Origin: Acidobacteriota bacterium
GTDB taxonomy: Bacteria; Acidobacteriota; Terriglobia; UBA7540
Assembly (NCBI GenBank): GCA_902812415.1
Contig: CADDZJ010000004.1
Coordinates: forward strand, 1 to 64,000
Reading direction: 5' to 3'
DNA: 64,000 nt
This document shows, piece by piece, positions 44,105-52,861 of this stretch (the stretch's first letter is position 1; each line of letters begins with the position of its first letter). Made by a program: the position numbers and the translations under genes. The notes beneath the pieces were generated by a model that did no database searches, was not told the DNA's origin, and saw nothing but the letters and a program-made list of their open reading frames with translations.

Positions 44105-45061
44105 ATGCTCATGGAGCTTTATCAAGGCGTCTATCAGATTCAGTCCCTTTTTGGTGGGCGCAATCTTTTTCAGTACTTCTTTAACGGCGACCAGCGCGTT
44201 CTGCTGGATACCGGCATTGCCCAGACGCCGGAAAAGGCCATCTTCCCTTACCTTGACCGGCTCAAGATCAAGCCCGAACAATTGACGCTCGCCATCACTA
44301 CTCATGCCGATATTGACCATCAGGGAGGCAACGACGCCATCAAACGCCTCTCGCCGGGCACATGGCTTGCGTGTGGCGAGGCTGATCGCACCCTGGTGGA
44401 AGACCCTGCCGCCCTCTATGAGCGCCGCTATAACTTCCTCAAGGTGGAAAATGATGTGGCCCTCGATCCAGTTCCACCCCCGGATGCCGGGAAGCCGCGG
44501 AAGATGGACCTGACTTTTTCCGGCGGAGAAACCATTCGCTTAAAGGATGACTGGAGGCTGGAAGTGCTCCATGTGCCGGGCCATTCACGCGGGCATCTGG
44601 CGTTCTATGACGCCAAACACCGGGCTGCCTTTGTGGGTGATGCCATCCACGGCCGCGGTTGCCCTAAAGCAACCGGCGAGTTGGCAATACCGGTGACTTA
44701 CTACAATGTTGATATCTACCTTTCAACTTTGCGTTACTTTGAAAGCTTGCCTATCGACGTTCTCTATTCAGGCCATTGGCCTGTGATGCGGGGCGAAGAA
44801 ATACGCGATTTCATTGCGGATTCCCGCCATACGGTTGAGCTTCTTGACCGTGTGATCCTTTTGAGCCTCGAAAGGCAGCGGCCGGGTCTTACGTTGAAGG
44901 AGCTGATTGACGCGGTAGCCAATGCGGTCGGCGAATGGCCCCGGGAATCATGGACTTTGGCCATGTTTCCGGTCAAAGGTCATCTGGATCGCCTCGAGAC
45001 ACAGGGTAAGATTCAACGGGTTGCCGGCGCGCATCCGGCTCGCTGGCAAAAAGCGGCATAG
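44105..45061 (+). CDS. MBL-fold metallohydrolase
   Basis: The metallo-beta-lactamase fold is seen in VLLDTGIAQTPEKA and ITTHADIDHQGGNDAI, then VPGHSRGHLAFYD (His), FVGDAIHG (bridging Asp) and LYSGHWPV (last His). The first motif is H-x-D-x-D-H instead of the usual H-x-H-x-D-H, so one metal ligand is changed. The C-terminal 80 residues form a winged-helix-like part. GGAG lies upstream. The start could be 44105 or the second Met at 44111. The substrate is unknown (lactonase or glyoxalase-II-like). Confidence 0.85.
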   Translation: MLMELYQGVYQIQSLFGGRNLFQYFFNGDQRVLLDTGIAQTPEKAIFPYLDRLKIKPEQLTLAITTHADIDHQGGNDAIKRLSPGTWLACGEADRTLVEDPAALYERRYNFLKVENDVALDPVPPPDAGKPRKMDLTFSGGETIRLKDDWRLEVLHVPGHSRGHLAFYDAKHRAAFVGDAIHGRGCPKATGELAIPVTYYNVDIYLSTLRYFESLPIDVLYSGHWPVMRGEEIRDFIADSRHTVELLDRVILLSLERQRPGLTLKELIDAVANAVGEWPRESWTLAMFPVKGHLDRLETQGKIQRVAGAHPARWQKAA

Positions 45062-45171
45062 CGCATTCTTGGCAGGATCAAAGAACGCGCATTCCCCTCA
45101 GATTTCAACCTCTCTTTTCTTTGCATCCTTTTCCCTTTCGTCGTCATCCATCTAGGTGTAATGAGGAGAGG

Positions 45172-45546
45172 ATGATGGCGCAGGAACGCTTGATGCAGCT
45201 CGCGCAGGATTTGCAAAGGCTCGGCGCTGAGGAGTTTTATTACAACCAGCAACAAGAGGAAGGCTCGCGCCTGCACGATTTCCTTGAAAATCAGCGGCAG
45301 GTGCTGATTACGGCGGATAAGCTGGAGAAGGAGCTTGTCGAGGAGATTCGGTTCAACCCCACGCAGTTGATGGGAATTGATTATCCGCTGGATGACGAGT
45401 TGAATTCTATTGTTTATCTCCTGGCAGGACTCGAAGACATCAAGCGTTCAGCCGTGCATTCGGTGGAAGACCTACCCGCGAAAATGCAGGTTTTTAAGCG
45501 GTTGCTCGAAGCCCACCTGATGCAAGAAGTTTTAGCGGCTTCCTGA
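45172..45546 (+). CDS. Conserved small helical protein of unknown function
   Basis: The 124-residue protein starts at ATG 45172, after GAGGAGAGG. It is rich in Glu, Gln and Leu, likely helical (AQERLMQLAQDLQRLGAEEF, LHDFLENQRQVLITADKLEK, DELNSIVYLLAGLEDIKRSA). It has no membrane segment or signal. I do not recognise the family. It stands alone between the MBL-fold gene and the convergent sugar cluster. Confidence 0.6.
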   Translation: MMAQERLMQLAQDLQRLGAEEFYYNQQQEEGSRLHDFLENQRQVLITADKLEKELVEEIRFNPTQLMGIDYPLDDELNSIVYLLAGLEDIKRSAVHSVEDLPAKMQVFKRLLEAHLMQEVLAAS

Positions 45547-45584
45547 GACATCAATCCGCGCGCGAGCGTTATCATTGCACGTAC

Positions 45585-46481
45585 TCAAACGTTTTGCGCT
45601 GATCGTGACGTATTTCGAATAAACGGCAGCAGAAATTCGGCAGACTGGCGAATCTCCTCCAGACCGTTCACCCCGTCCTCGATTGAAACCCACCCGTCGA
45701 ACCTTGCGTCCCGCAGGATTGCAAAGATTTTCGGATAGTCGTTCAGTCCTGTGCCGATAACGCCGTGAGTGAGAATGGCGGCATAGCCCACGGAATCCTC
45801 CACGCTGCGAAGCTCCTCCAGTGTGTGCCCGGACTTCAGGCGGCGGTCGCTCGCATGCATCGTCACAACACGGTGTTTGATCTTTTGAAGCAGATCGAGG
45901 GGGTCTTCGCCCGCCAGAATGGTGTTAGAAGGATCAAACTGCGCGCCGAACCAGGGCGAGTTGACCTGCTCCAGGATTTCGATAAAAACCTCGCTTTTCT
46001 GCGCGAATTCCGGATGCTGCCAGTAATTGTCCTTGTAATGGTTTTCCATAGCCAGGACCACGTTCTTTTGCGCGGCGTAATCCAGCAGCTCACGGATGCA
46101 TTCGACAACCCATCGCACGCCTTGCTCCCTTGAAACTTCCGGGCGACGCTGACCGGAAAGAACCCGACAGAAACGCCCACCCAGCACGGCAGTAACGTCG
46201 ATCATCTGTTTCTGGCGTTCTATTTCCTGCCGGCGCTGCGCGGGATCAGGGGAAGTGAAGTCCGGGGAGCAGCAAAGCATGGGCATTTCGAGACCGCGGC
46301 TTTCAATTGCAGACTGTACTTTCTCAAGGTAGGAAGGCTCATAACTGGTCAGGAAACCGCTGTACATCTCGAGGCCGTCGACGGGCAGATCGGATGCCAT
46401 TTCGATCCAGTCGAACACAGTCATGCTGCGTTCGACCACCAGTTGATCCATGTAGCATTTGGGAAAAGCGGCGAGTTTCAT
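45585..46481 (-). CDS. Sugar phosphate isomerase/epimerase (TIM barrel)
   Basis: The family (PF01261, AP-endonuclease-2-like) isomerises or epimerises sugars with a metal ion. It reads VDGLEMYSGFLTSYEPSYLE, VVLAMENHYKDNYWQHPEF (Glu), WFGAQFDPSNTILAG (Asp), VVTMHASDRRLKSGHTLEEL (His) and DGWVSIEDGVNG (Glu), the expected metal-site pattern. Length 298 residues. It is the last gene of a minus-strand run, 42 bases after the SDR gene. Confidence 0.9.
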   Translation of the reverse strand: MKLAAFPKCYMDQLVVERSMTVFDWIEMASDLPVDGLEMYSGFLTSYEPSYLEKVQSAIESRGLEMPMLCCSPDFTSPDPAQRRQEIERQKQMIDVTAVLGGRFCRVLSGQRRPEVSREQGVRWVVECIRELLDYAAQKNVVLAMENHYKDNYWQHPEFAQKSEVFIEILEQVNSPWFGAQFDPSNTILAGEDPLDLLQKIKHRVVTMHASDRRLKSGHTLEELRSVEDSVGYAAILTHGVIGTGLNDYPKIFAILRDARFDGWVSIEDGVNGLEEIRQSAEFLLPFIRNTSRSAQNV

Positions 46482-46523
46482 CGAACTCCTTCTGAATAAG
46501 CTGAGGGTAGGTTTCCGTCAATC

Positions 46524-47303
46524 TCAGAGATCGGGCAAGGCGCCGACAGGAAGCTGCTCGTAATCAAGAACGGCGCCTGTGACGAGTTCGGCAGTGGCCA
46601 GGAACAACGCGGCATGCGCAATATCCTCGGGATACAACATTCGGCCAAAGGGGCGCGTCTTCAGCGCGTCTTCCAGCCAACCTTCGCCTTTGCCTTCGAT
46701 AATCGATTCCGTGTAATGCTCGCCTTCTGTGAGCACCCAGCCTGGGTTGATCTGGTTAACGCGGATGCGATAGCGGGTGAGATAGTTCGCCAGATTTTTG
46801 GTGAATGTCATAAGCCCGCCTTTGGAGGCGGAATAGGGCAGCAGTTTGCGCTCGCCGATGTAGGCATTGACCGAGCCGATGTTAATGATGCAACCCTGGC
46901 GGCGCTCCTTCATATCCTTCACAGCTTCCTGACACAGAATGAACGGCGCCCGCAGGTTGATAGCAAAAATCTCATCCCAGAGCTCGACGGTTGTATTTTC
47001 GATGTTGGAACGATTATAGATGCCGGCGTTGTTCACCAGAATGTCGATTCGGCCAAAATGCTGGATGGTTTGCTGAATCAGGTTGCGGCAATGGACTTCA
47101 TCCTTAAGATTGCCTTTGATGAGAATGGCGTCACTGCCCGCTTCGCGGATCGCATTAAGCACTTGTTCGCCAGGGCCATTTTCGAGGCCATGAAGAGTGA
47201 TTCGCGCGCCGTGAGCGGCTAATTTCTTTGCAATGCCTGCGCCAATGCCTTGCGTTGATCCAGTCACAACCGCCACCTGACCTGAAAGGGAACTTTCGCT
47301 CAT
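46524..47303 (-). CDS. SDR-family oxidoreductase
   Basis: Short-chain dehydrogenases use NAD(P). The cofactor motif is TGSTQGIGAGIAKKL, then LVNNAGIYNRSNIE, the Ser of IINIGSVNAYIG and the catalytic YSASK in PYSASKGGLMTFTK. Length 259 residues is normal. It is likely a sugar or polyol dehydrogenase from context, lying between the zinc dehydrogenase and the isomerase. The substrate cannot be told. Confidence 0.92.
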   Translation of the reverse strand: MSESSLSGQVAVVTGSTQGIGAGIAKKLAAHGARITLHGLENGPGEQVLNAIREAGSDAILIKGNLKDEVHCRNLIQQTIQHFGRIDILVNNAGIYNRSNIENTTVELWDEIFAINLRAPFILCQEAVKDMKERRQGCIINIGSVNAYIGERKLLPYSASKGGLMTFTKNLANYLTRYRIRVNQINPGWVLTEGEHYTESIIEGKGEGWLEDALKTRPFGRMLYPEDIAHAALFLATAELVTGAVLDYEQLPVGALPDL

Positions 47304-47357
47304 GAAGGCATTCCTCTTATGCGGAAATTAAGACTCAATAGGTTGCTTGAAAGGTGT

Positions 47358-48422
47358 TCAAGAAGCCACGGCGGGCTTCACAACGCTTTTAACGTCTTTT
47401 CCTGCGGCCATCTCTTCAAAACATGTTCTCCAATTTACTAGCGGCTCTACGCGGGAAATAAGCGGCGTGGGATCGAGGCGCCCGGAAGCAAGCAGCGCAA
47501 TAACCTTTTCCCAGATCATGTAGTTATGACTGAAGCTTCCCTGGATGCGAGCCGCTTTTTGCACCAGTGCGTCAAGCGAGAAATTCAATGGCTGCGGCCC
47601 CCAACCCACTTTGGTAATCTGTCCGTTGGGGCGCACGGTTGCCAGCGCTAATTGCAGGGTTGCGGAATGTCCGGCGGCGTCGATCACCGCGTCCACTCCG
47701 AGGCCGTCTCCCAAAGACCGAATCACGCCCAGCGTCTCTTCCGAACTTCCATCCAATGTGCGGTCTGCGCCAAGCGCTTTGGCGAGATTGAGGCGCTCGC
47801 GATCCTGCTTCAGACCGACGATGCCTACCCATCCGGCGCCGGAGAGCTTGGCGAGCGCCAGGCAAAGCAACCCAATCGGTCCCGGACCCAGAACCAGGAT
47901 GGAGTCGCCGGGGCGAATGGGAGTCTTGACGCAAGTCGCGTTGTAAGCCACGCAGCAAGGTTCGGTCAATGCAGCCTTTTCGAAGCTGACAGAATCAGGA
48001 AGATGATGCAGGCAACGCGCAGGAACCTTAACGAAGGCCGCCATTGCGCCGTCAACTCCATACCCAAAGCCGAGGCGCTCCGGGCAGATGTTGTACTCGC
48101 CGCTGCGGCAGTAAACGCAATGCCCGCAGATGCGGGCCGCGGTCTCGCCCGCGACGCGGTCGCCTTCCTTAAAACCTTTCACTCCTTTTCCAATCTCCGC
48201 CACCACGCCGCAAAATTCATGTCCTAAAATAACAGGGACGTTCACACGCCAGCTTTGAGTGTTATGAAACTGATGCACGTCGCTGCCGCAGACGCCAACT
48301 GCCTGACTTTGGAGCAGAACTTCGTCATCAGCGAGGGAAGCGGGGCGAGGGACTTCACGCAGTTCCACGGCTCCCTTTTCAAGGGCGTAGTGCACAAGCG
48401 CGGGCATCGTTGAGTTGGGCAA
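47358..48422 (-). CDS. Zinc-dependent alcohol/polyol dehydrogenase (MDR family)
   Basis: Catalytic zinc ligands are in VGVCGSDVHQFH and VILGHEFCGVV; the structural zinc loop is ARICGHCVYCRSGEYNICPE (four Cys). The NAD-binding motif is LVLGPGPIGLLCLALAK. The best start is TTG 48422 (reading MPNSTMPALVHYALEKG), with AAGGAG seven bases upstream; ATG 48407 is also possible. Further upstream the frame runs through a palindromic repeat, so the long 404-residue reading is wrong. It resembles threonine or sorbitol dehydrogenases. Confidence 0.93.
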   Translation of the reverse strand: MPNSTMPALVHYALEKGAVELREVPRPASLADDEVLLQSQAVGVCGSDVHQFHNTQSWRVNVPVILGHEFCGVVAEIGKGVKGFKEGDRVAGETAARICGHCVYCRSGEYNICPERLGFGYGVDGAMAAFVKVPARCLHHLPDSVSFEKAALTEPCCVAYNATCVKTPIRPGDSILVLGPGPIGLLCLALAKLSGAGWVGIVGLKQDRERLNLAKALGADRTLDGSSEETLGVIRSLGDGLGVDAVIDAAGHSATLQLALATVRPNGQITKVGWGPQPLNFSLDALVQKAARIQGSFSHNYMIWEKVIALLASGRLDPTPLISRVEPLVNWRTCFEEMAAGKDVKSVVKPAVAS

Positions 48423-48510
48423 TGATTTTCTCCTTGTCGGGTATGCTTTGCGAGTTTGCCGAGACGATCTATGGCGTGGTTTGTGACTTCTGAATCCCTT
48501 CCTCGTCAAC

Positions 48511-48559
48511 CCCGCGAAAGTGGCGTCTAGGGTGGATTCCGGCTTTCGCGGGAATGACA
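48511..48559. repeat. Palindromic repeat upstream of the dehydrogenase
   Basis: CCCGCGAAAG (48511-48520) pairs perfectly with CTTTCGCGGG (48543-48552), followed by AATGACAG. This is the GTCATTCCCGCGAAAG type of intergenic repeat. It lies upstream of the dehydrogenase ORF start and could form a hairpin in the leader. Confidence 0.55.
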
Positions 48560-48652
48560 GCACTATTTTCATCCGCTAGGACGAATCGAAGGCTCATGAT
48601 CTCTATGCTAAGGATGACAGACCTTCAGCTTGGTCAATCTCCTTGCGTTACT

Positions 48653-49378
48653 CTACGGCGCTGCGGACGATTGACCGGAATCGCGCAGTTTGGCGATGAT
48701 TTCGCGCAGTAAACCTTCCAGGTCGTGCGCCGGCGACTTGAAAGCGTCTGCGTCCACCGTGAGCGGCGCTCCAAGCACCAGGTGGTGGACTCCAAATTGC
48801 GGCAACTGGATGACCTCCCCAACGGAAAGGCCCCCGACCGCTTGCACAGGAATCGTCACGGCCTTGACCACCGCGCGAAGCTCATCGAGCGGGCTGGGGG
48901 CGCGCCCTTTGTGAGCCGCGATTACTTCCGGGTCGCGTCGCTCGTCATATCCCACATGATGGACGATGAAATCAACGCCCAGATCTTCCATCTGGCGCGC
49001 AGCGGCAGGTTTATCTTCGCATCCCAGATCGTCCCCCATCACCTTCACACCATAGTCGTGGCCTGCCTTGACCACGGTCTTGATCGTCGCCGGGTGAGCG
49101 CGAGCCATCACCACCACGTGCGTGGCTCCGGCTTTGGCCATCATTTCGGCCTCCAGGTAACCGCCATCCATGGTCTTGAGGTCAGCCACAATCGGATGCT
49201 TGGGGAACTCGCGACGCAAAGCCTTTACGGCGTGCAGGCCCTCGGCCAGAATCAGAGGCGTTCCTGCTTCGAGCCAATCAACGCCGGCGCGAACGGCCTT
49301 TCGAGCATGGTCTAACGCTTCGTCGATTGAAGTGAGGTCCAAAGAGATTTGAACTATCGGGCGGTTTGTGGTGTGCAT
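48653..49378 (-). CDS. OMPDC-superfamily enzyme (3-hexulose-6-phosphate synthase/KGPDC-like)
   Basis: The barrel core shows the suprafamily motif DLKTMDGGYLEAEMMAKAGA, preceded by FPKHPIVA. DWLEAGTPLILAEG is near the start, and VQAVGGLSVGEVIQ with HHLVLGAPLT forms the phosphate-binding end. ATG 49378 (MHTTNRPIVQISLDLTSID) gives 241 residues, normal for this family; the longer open frame adds a non-homologous leader. Members act as aldolases or decarboxylases on ketohexose or ketogulonate phosphates. No PHI-type isomerase partner (HPI) is beside it, so the reaction is uncertain. Confidence 0.85.
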   Translation of the reverse strand: MHTTNRPIVQISLDLTSIDEALDHARKAVRAGVDWLEAGTPLILAEGLHAVKALRREFPKHPIVADLKTMDGGYLEAEMMAKAGATHVVVMARAHPATIKTVVKAGHDYGVKVMGDDLGCEDKPAAARQMEDLGVDFIVHHVGYDERRDPEVIAAHKGRAPSPLDELRAVVKAVTIPVQAVGGLSVGEVIQLPQFGVHHLVLGAPLTVDADAFKSPAHDLEGLLREIIAKLRDSGQSSAAP

Positions 49379-49577
49379 AGGCTTGGGTGGTGCTGCTTCA
49401 TTTCCATTCTGGAGATGAAATGCTATTGACAACCAAGCTAGAAAGTATGCGCTGTCCTTGCAGCCGAAGTCAATCAACCTACGAGATTCAGGATGAATAA
49501 GGGTTGCAATTTGGAATCTTCTAATGCAAAGATACCGGCTTCAGACATTTATTTCAATCTCATCATGAAGGTTGACC

Positions 49578-50498
49578 ATGAATCGACGTTCGTTTGCGCG
49601 AAAGCTTGCCGGAGCGGCGCTGGGGAGCGCCGCGTTCAGCGGTGCAGTTCGGGTGCAGGGCTCGCCCGAGCCGGTTCCTGAACGGGAAGATCAGGGATCC
49701 GGCATTCCCTTTAAGTTTTCGATTATGCTTTGGACGGTGTTCCGACAACTACCATTTGAGGAGCGTCTGGAAAAGGTTGCAGAGGCCGGGTATCGCAATG
49801 TGGAACTGGTCGGCGAGTTTCACAATTGGTCTGACGCTGAATACGCCAATGTGAATCGTCGAAAGCGCGCGCTGGGCATCAACTTTGACTGTACCTCGGG
49901 CCTCCGGCATGGGATCGGGAATCCCGAAGAACGCGAGGCGCTCTTGGCTGACCTGCGTAACATCTTGCCCATCTTGGATAGGCTCGAATGCCCCGCGCTG
50001 ATTGTGATGTCGGGTAATCGCGTGCCAGGTTTGGATCGCGAAGCGCAGCACGAAAGCTGCATTGAGGGGCTTAAACGCGCGGCAGAATTGGTGGAAGGGA
50101 AGAACGTAAGGCTGTTATTGGAAAATATCGATCCGGAGGAGAATCCGCATTACTACCTCACTTCCGTTGCGGAAGGCTTTGAAATTATGAGGGCTGTGAA
50201 TCACCCTCAGGTGCAGTTTCTTTATGACTTCTATCACGAGCAGATTGCCGAGGGGAATCTGATTGAAAAACTGGAAAAGAACATCGATCTTGTAGGTCTC
50301 GTGCACATTGCCGATGTTCCCGGGCGTCACGAGCCGGGGACTGGAGAGATTGATTATCGAAACATCTTCAAGAAGCTCGCCCAACTGAACTATCGCCATT
50401 ATGCGGCGATGGAGTATCTGCCTACCTATGATGCTGTGAAGAGCCTGAGGGCCACTAAAGAGATGGCCACTCAGGCCGCACGTTCTGCCAAAGTCTGA
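49578..50498 (+). CDS. Tat-signal TIM-barrel isomerase (hydroxypyruvate-isomerase-like)
   Basis: A Tat signal (NRRSFARKLAGAALGSAAFS) is followed by a sugar isomerase barrel: FSIMLWTVFRQLPFEERLEK, YRNVELVGEFHNW, VRLLLENIDPEENP (Glu), VQFLYDFYHEQIAEG, HIADVPGRHEPGTGEIDY (the His and Asp metal ligands) and YAAMEYLPT (Glu). The start is ATG 49578. Hyi-type enzymes are cytoplasmic, so an exported version points to a periplasmic role. It is divergent from the HUMPS-like gene. Confidence 0.85.
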   Translation: MNRRSFARKLAGAALGSAAFSGAVRVQGSPEPVPEREDQGSGIPFKFSIMLWTVFRQLPFEERLEKVAEAGYRNVELVGEFHNWSDAEYANVNRRKRALGINFDCTSGLRHGIGNPEEREALLADLRNILPILDRLECPALIVMSGNRVPGLDREAQHESCIEGLKRAAELVEGKNVRLLLENIDPEENPHYYLTSVAEGFEIMRAVNHPQVQFLYDFYHEQIAEGNLIEKLEKNIDLVGLVHIADVPGRHEPGTGEIDYRNIFKKLAQLNYRHYAAMEYLPTYDAVKSLRATKEMATQAARSAKV

Positions 50499-50666
50499 AA
50501 GTTCATTGCGTAAACTCGTCGGCAAGAGCTTTCCCGGGCTACGGTAGTAAAAGCAAAATGACGAAGAAGCCAGCCCGCAACCGCCATAAAATGGGCACAC
50601 TTTTTCCTCATGCCGAGAGACAAAAACATAGCTGCCTTTCAACCAAGAAAAGAGTCGAACTCAGAC

Positions 50667-50846
50667 CTACGAATCAGGTGAAGACTCAACCTTACGGGGC
50701 CGATGAGGAGGGATGCTCTCCTGCCGCCGTCGAGCACGCCCCACTTCCTCGCGCAGAATGATGCGCTGGCAATCCATACAGATCAGGTGTCGCCCGCTAG
50801 GTGACTTTGTGTTTCGGGAGGAACCGCACGCTGGACACTTCTTCAT
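50667..50846 (-). CDS. Small zinc-ribbon protein
   Basis: The reading MKKCPACGSSRNTKSPSGRH with LICMDCQRIILREEVG has two CxxC knuckles (CPAC and CMDC), a zinc ribbon of about 35 residues. A basic tail (RARRRQESIPPHRPRK) follows. I choose ATG 50846 and note GAAGGG just upstream; the open frame extends six codons more. The whole is 59 residues with no known partner. It lies alone between the Hyi-like gene and the dehydratase end. Confidence 0.5.
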   Translation of the reverse strand: MKKCPACGSSRNTKSPSGRHLICMDCQRIILREEVGRARRRQESIPPHRPRKVESSPDS

Positions 50847-50973
50847 ACCCTTCACGATACTCAAAATTTAGCACACAAGCTGCTTTTACGTAAGTCGTCA
50901 TCAAAGAGTAACTCATTATTGATTAGTTTATGTTTTTATAAAAATAGCTCGTCGCCCCCGAGGTGGCTTGCGA

Positions 50974-52677
50974 TTATACTTTTCGGAGGTAATCGAAGTC
51001 GCAACCTTCGTGCGCCTGGAGAATATGTTCCAGGAACATCCTTCCATAGCCGCGCTGATAATGAGGTTCAGGGGGAGTCCATGCCGTCCGGCGTTTTTTG
51101 AGTTCAGCCTCGGGAACCAGCAGTTCCAGGCGGCGACCGTGAACGTCTAACTCGATCGTATCGCCCTCCTGCACCAGCGCGAGAGGGCCGCCATCGGCTG
51201 ATTCCGGCGAGACGTGCAGCACAACCGTTCCGTAAGCTGTGCCGCTCATTCGCGCGTCGCTGATGCGCACCATGTCCGAGATGCCGGCTTTCAACAGTTT
51301 TTCCGGAATCGGCATATCGCCCCATTCGGGCATGCCCGGCGCTCCCTTGGGGCCTGCGCTCTTCAGGACCAGAACACAGTTTTCATCTACACTGAGCTTG
51401 GGATCGTCCACGCGCGCCATCATATCTTCGTAGTTCTCGAAGACAACGGCGCGGCCCTTGTGTTTTTGAAGGTGCGGCGAAGCTGCCGTCTGTTTGATCA
51501 CTGCTCCGTGAGGGGCGAGGTTTCCTTTCAGAATCACCGTGCCGCCTTCCGGGTAAAGAGGTTGACTGAGTGGTTTAATGATCTCTCGATTGAAGCATTC
51601 GGCTTGCGCAATGTTCTCGCCCATGGTTTTTCCGGTCACGGTCAGCGCATTAAGGCGCAGCAGAGGGCTTAACTCTTTCAGGACGGCAGGCAAGCCGCCG
51701 GCGTAGTACATGTCTTCCATTAGATAAGCGCCGGAAGGCTTGATGTTGGTAATGAAAGGCGTTGTGCGCGAGATTTCATCAAACATTTCGAGCGGCAACG
51801 GGATGCCGACACGGCCAGCAATGGCGACAAGATGGATGATGGCGTTGGTTGAACCGCCGATGGCCATATCGGCGCGGATAGCGTTCTCGAACGCTTCGAG
51901 GGTGAGAACCTGCGAAGGGCGCAAGCCTTCGCGGGCCATCTCAACCGCGCGTCGACCGCTTTCCTCGGCGATGGCGTAACGCCTTGAATCCGCCGCCGGA
52001 ATGTTGGCCGCGCCGGGCAGGGTCATCCCCAGCGCTTCGGCCATGCTGGTCATGGTGGAGGCTGTGCCCATCACCATGCAGTGGCCCGCGCTGCGCGAGA
52101 TGCAGCGCTCAATCTCACACCACTCTTCATCCGTAATCTCGCCCGCTCTTTTCCCATTCCAGAAACGGCGGGTGTCTGTCCCGGAGCCAATCGGCTTGCC
52201 TTTCCACATGCCGCGCAGCATCGGCCCGCCTGGAACGACGATGGCGGGCACGTCGGCGCTTGCCGCGCCCATGATTTGCGCGGGCGTGGTCTTGTCGCAA
52301 CCGCAGAGCAACACCACGGCGTCAAGTGGGTAAGCCCGGATGCATTCCTCCACGTCCATCGCCATCAGGTTGCGATAAAGCATGGTGGTCGGCTTCATCA
52401 GCGTTTCGCCCAGGGAGATGGTGGGGAATTCCAACGGAAGTCCGCCCGCAGCCAGAACGCCGCGCTTTACAGCTTCCGCCACTTGACGCAAGTGAGCATT
52501 GCAGGTGGTGAGTTCGCTCCATGAATTGCAAATGCCAACCACGGGGCGCCCGTCGAAAAAACTGCCGGTGAGACCTTCCGCACGCAGATAGGCGCGCGCG
52601 GTCATAGCGCGAAGATCGTTGGGTCCAAACCACTCGCGGCTGCGCAATGGCGGATGTGAAGTGTCGGGATCGCTCAT
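50974..52677 (-). CDS. IlvD/Edd-family dehydratase, sugar-acid type
   Basis: These enzymes use an iron-sulphur cluster to remove water from dihydroxy acids. Three cluster or active-site stretches are visible: SWSELTTCNAHLRQV, LLCGCDKTTPAQIMGAASAD and GHCMVMGTASTMTSMAEALG. The N-terminal LRSREWFGPNDLRAMTARAY is the pattern of arabinonate/xylonate-type dehydratases rather than of true IlvD. At 567 residues it is of normal length. AGGAG precedes ATG 52677. With the sugar cluster nearby it more likely acts on an aldonate than on branched-chain amino acid precursors. Confidence 0.85.
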   Translation of the reverse strand: MSDPDTSHPPLRSREWFGPNDLRAMTARAYLRAEGLTGSFFDGRPVVGICNSWSELTTCNAHLRQVAEAVKRGVLAAGGLPLEFPTISLGETLMKPTTMLYRNLMAMDVEECIRAYPLDAVVLLCGCDKTTPAQIMGAASADVPAIVVPGGPMLRGMWKGKPIGSGTDTRRFWNGKRAGEITDEEWCEIERCISRSAGHCMVMGTASTMTSMAEALGMTLPGAANIPAADSRRYAIAEESGRRAVEMAREGLRPSQVLTLEAFENAIRADMAIGGSTNAIIHLVAIAGRVGIPLPLEMFDEISRTTPFITNIKPSGAYLMEDMYYAGGLPAVLKELSPLLRLNALTVTGKTMGENIAQAECFNREIIKPLSQPLYPEGGTVILKGNLAPHGAVIKQTAASPHLQKHKGRAVVFENYEDMMARVDDPKLSVDENCVLVLKSAGPKGAPGMPEWGDMPIPEKLLKAGISDMVRISDARMSGTAYGTVVLHVSPESADGGPLALVQEGDTIELDVHGRRLELLVPEAELKKRRTAWTPPEPHYQRGYGRMFLEHILQAHEGCDFDYLRKV

Positions 52678-52861
52678 GGGTGAAAGCTCCTCAATCGAAA
52701 TTTGGCCAGGAATATCGGTTGCAATCGTCTGTTCGCAAGCCAGTTCTTGATTATAACCAAAGTCCGTCCGTTTCCGGGTGGCGTAATCCGACAGCCTCGA
52801 GTAACATGCTGCTTTTGGTCCGCCTCGCCACGGATCATGAGGCGTTTAAAGGAGCCGGTGA

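Noticed and set aside
48423-48572. N-terminal 50-residue extension of the zinc dehydrogenase
   Set aside because: The frame passes through a palindromic intergenic repeat and lacks an SD; the TTG at 48422 has one.
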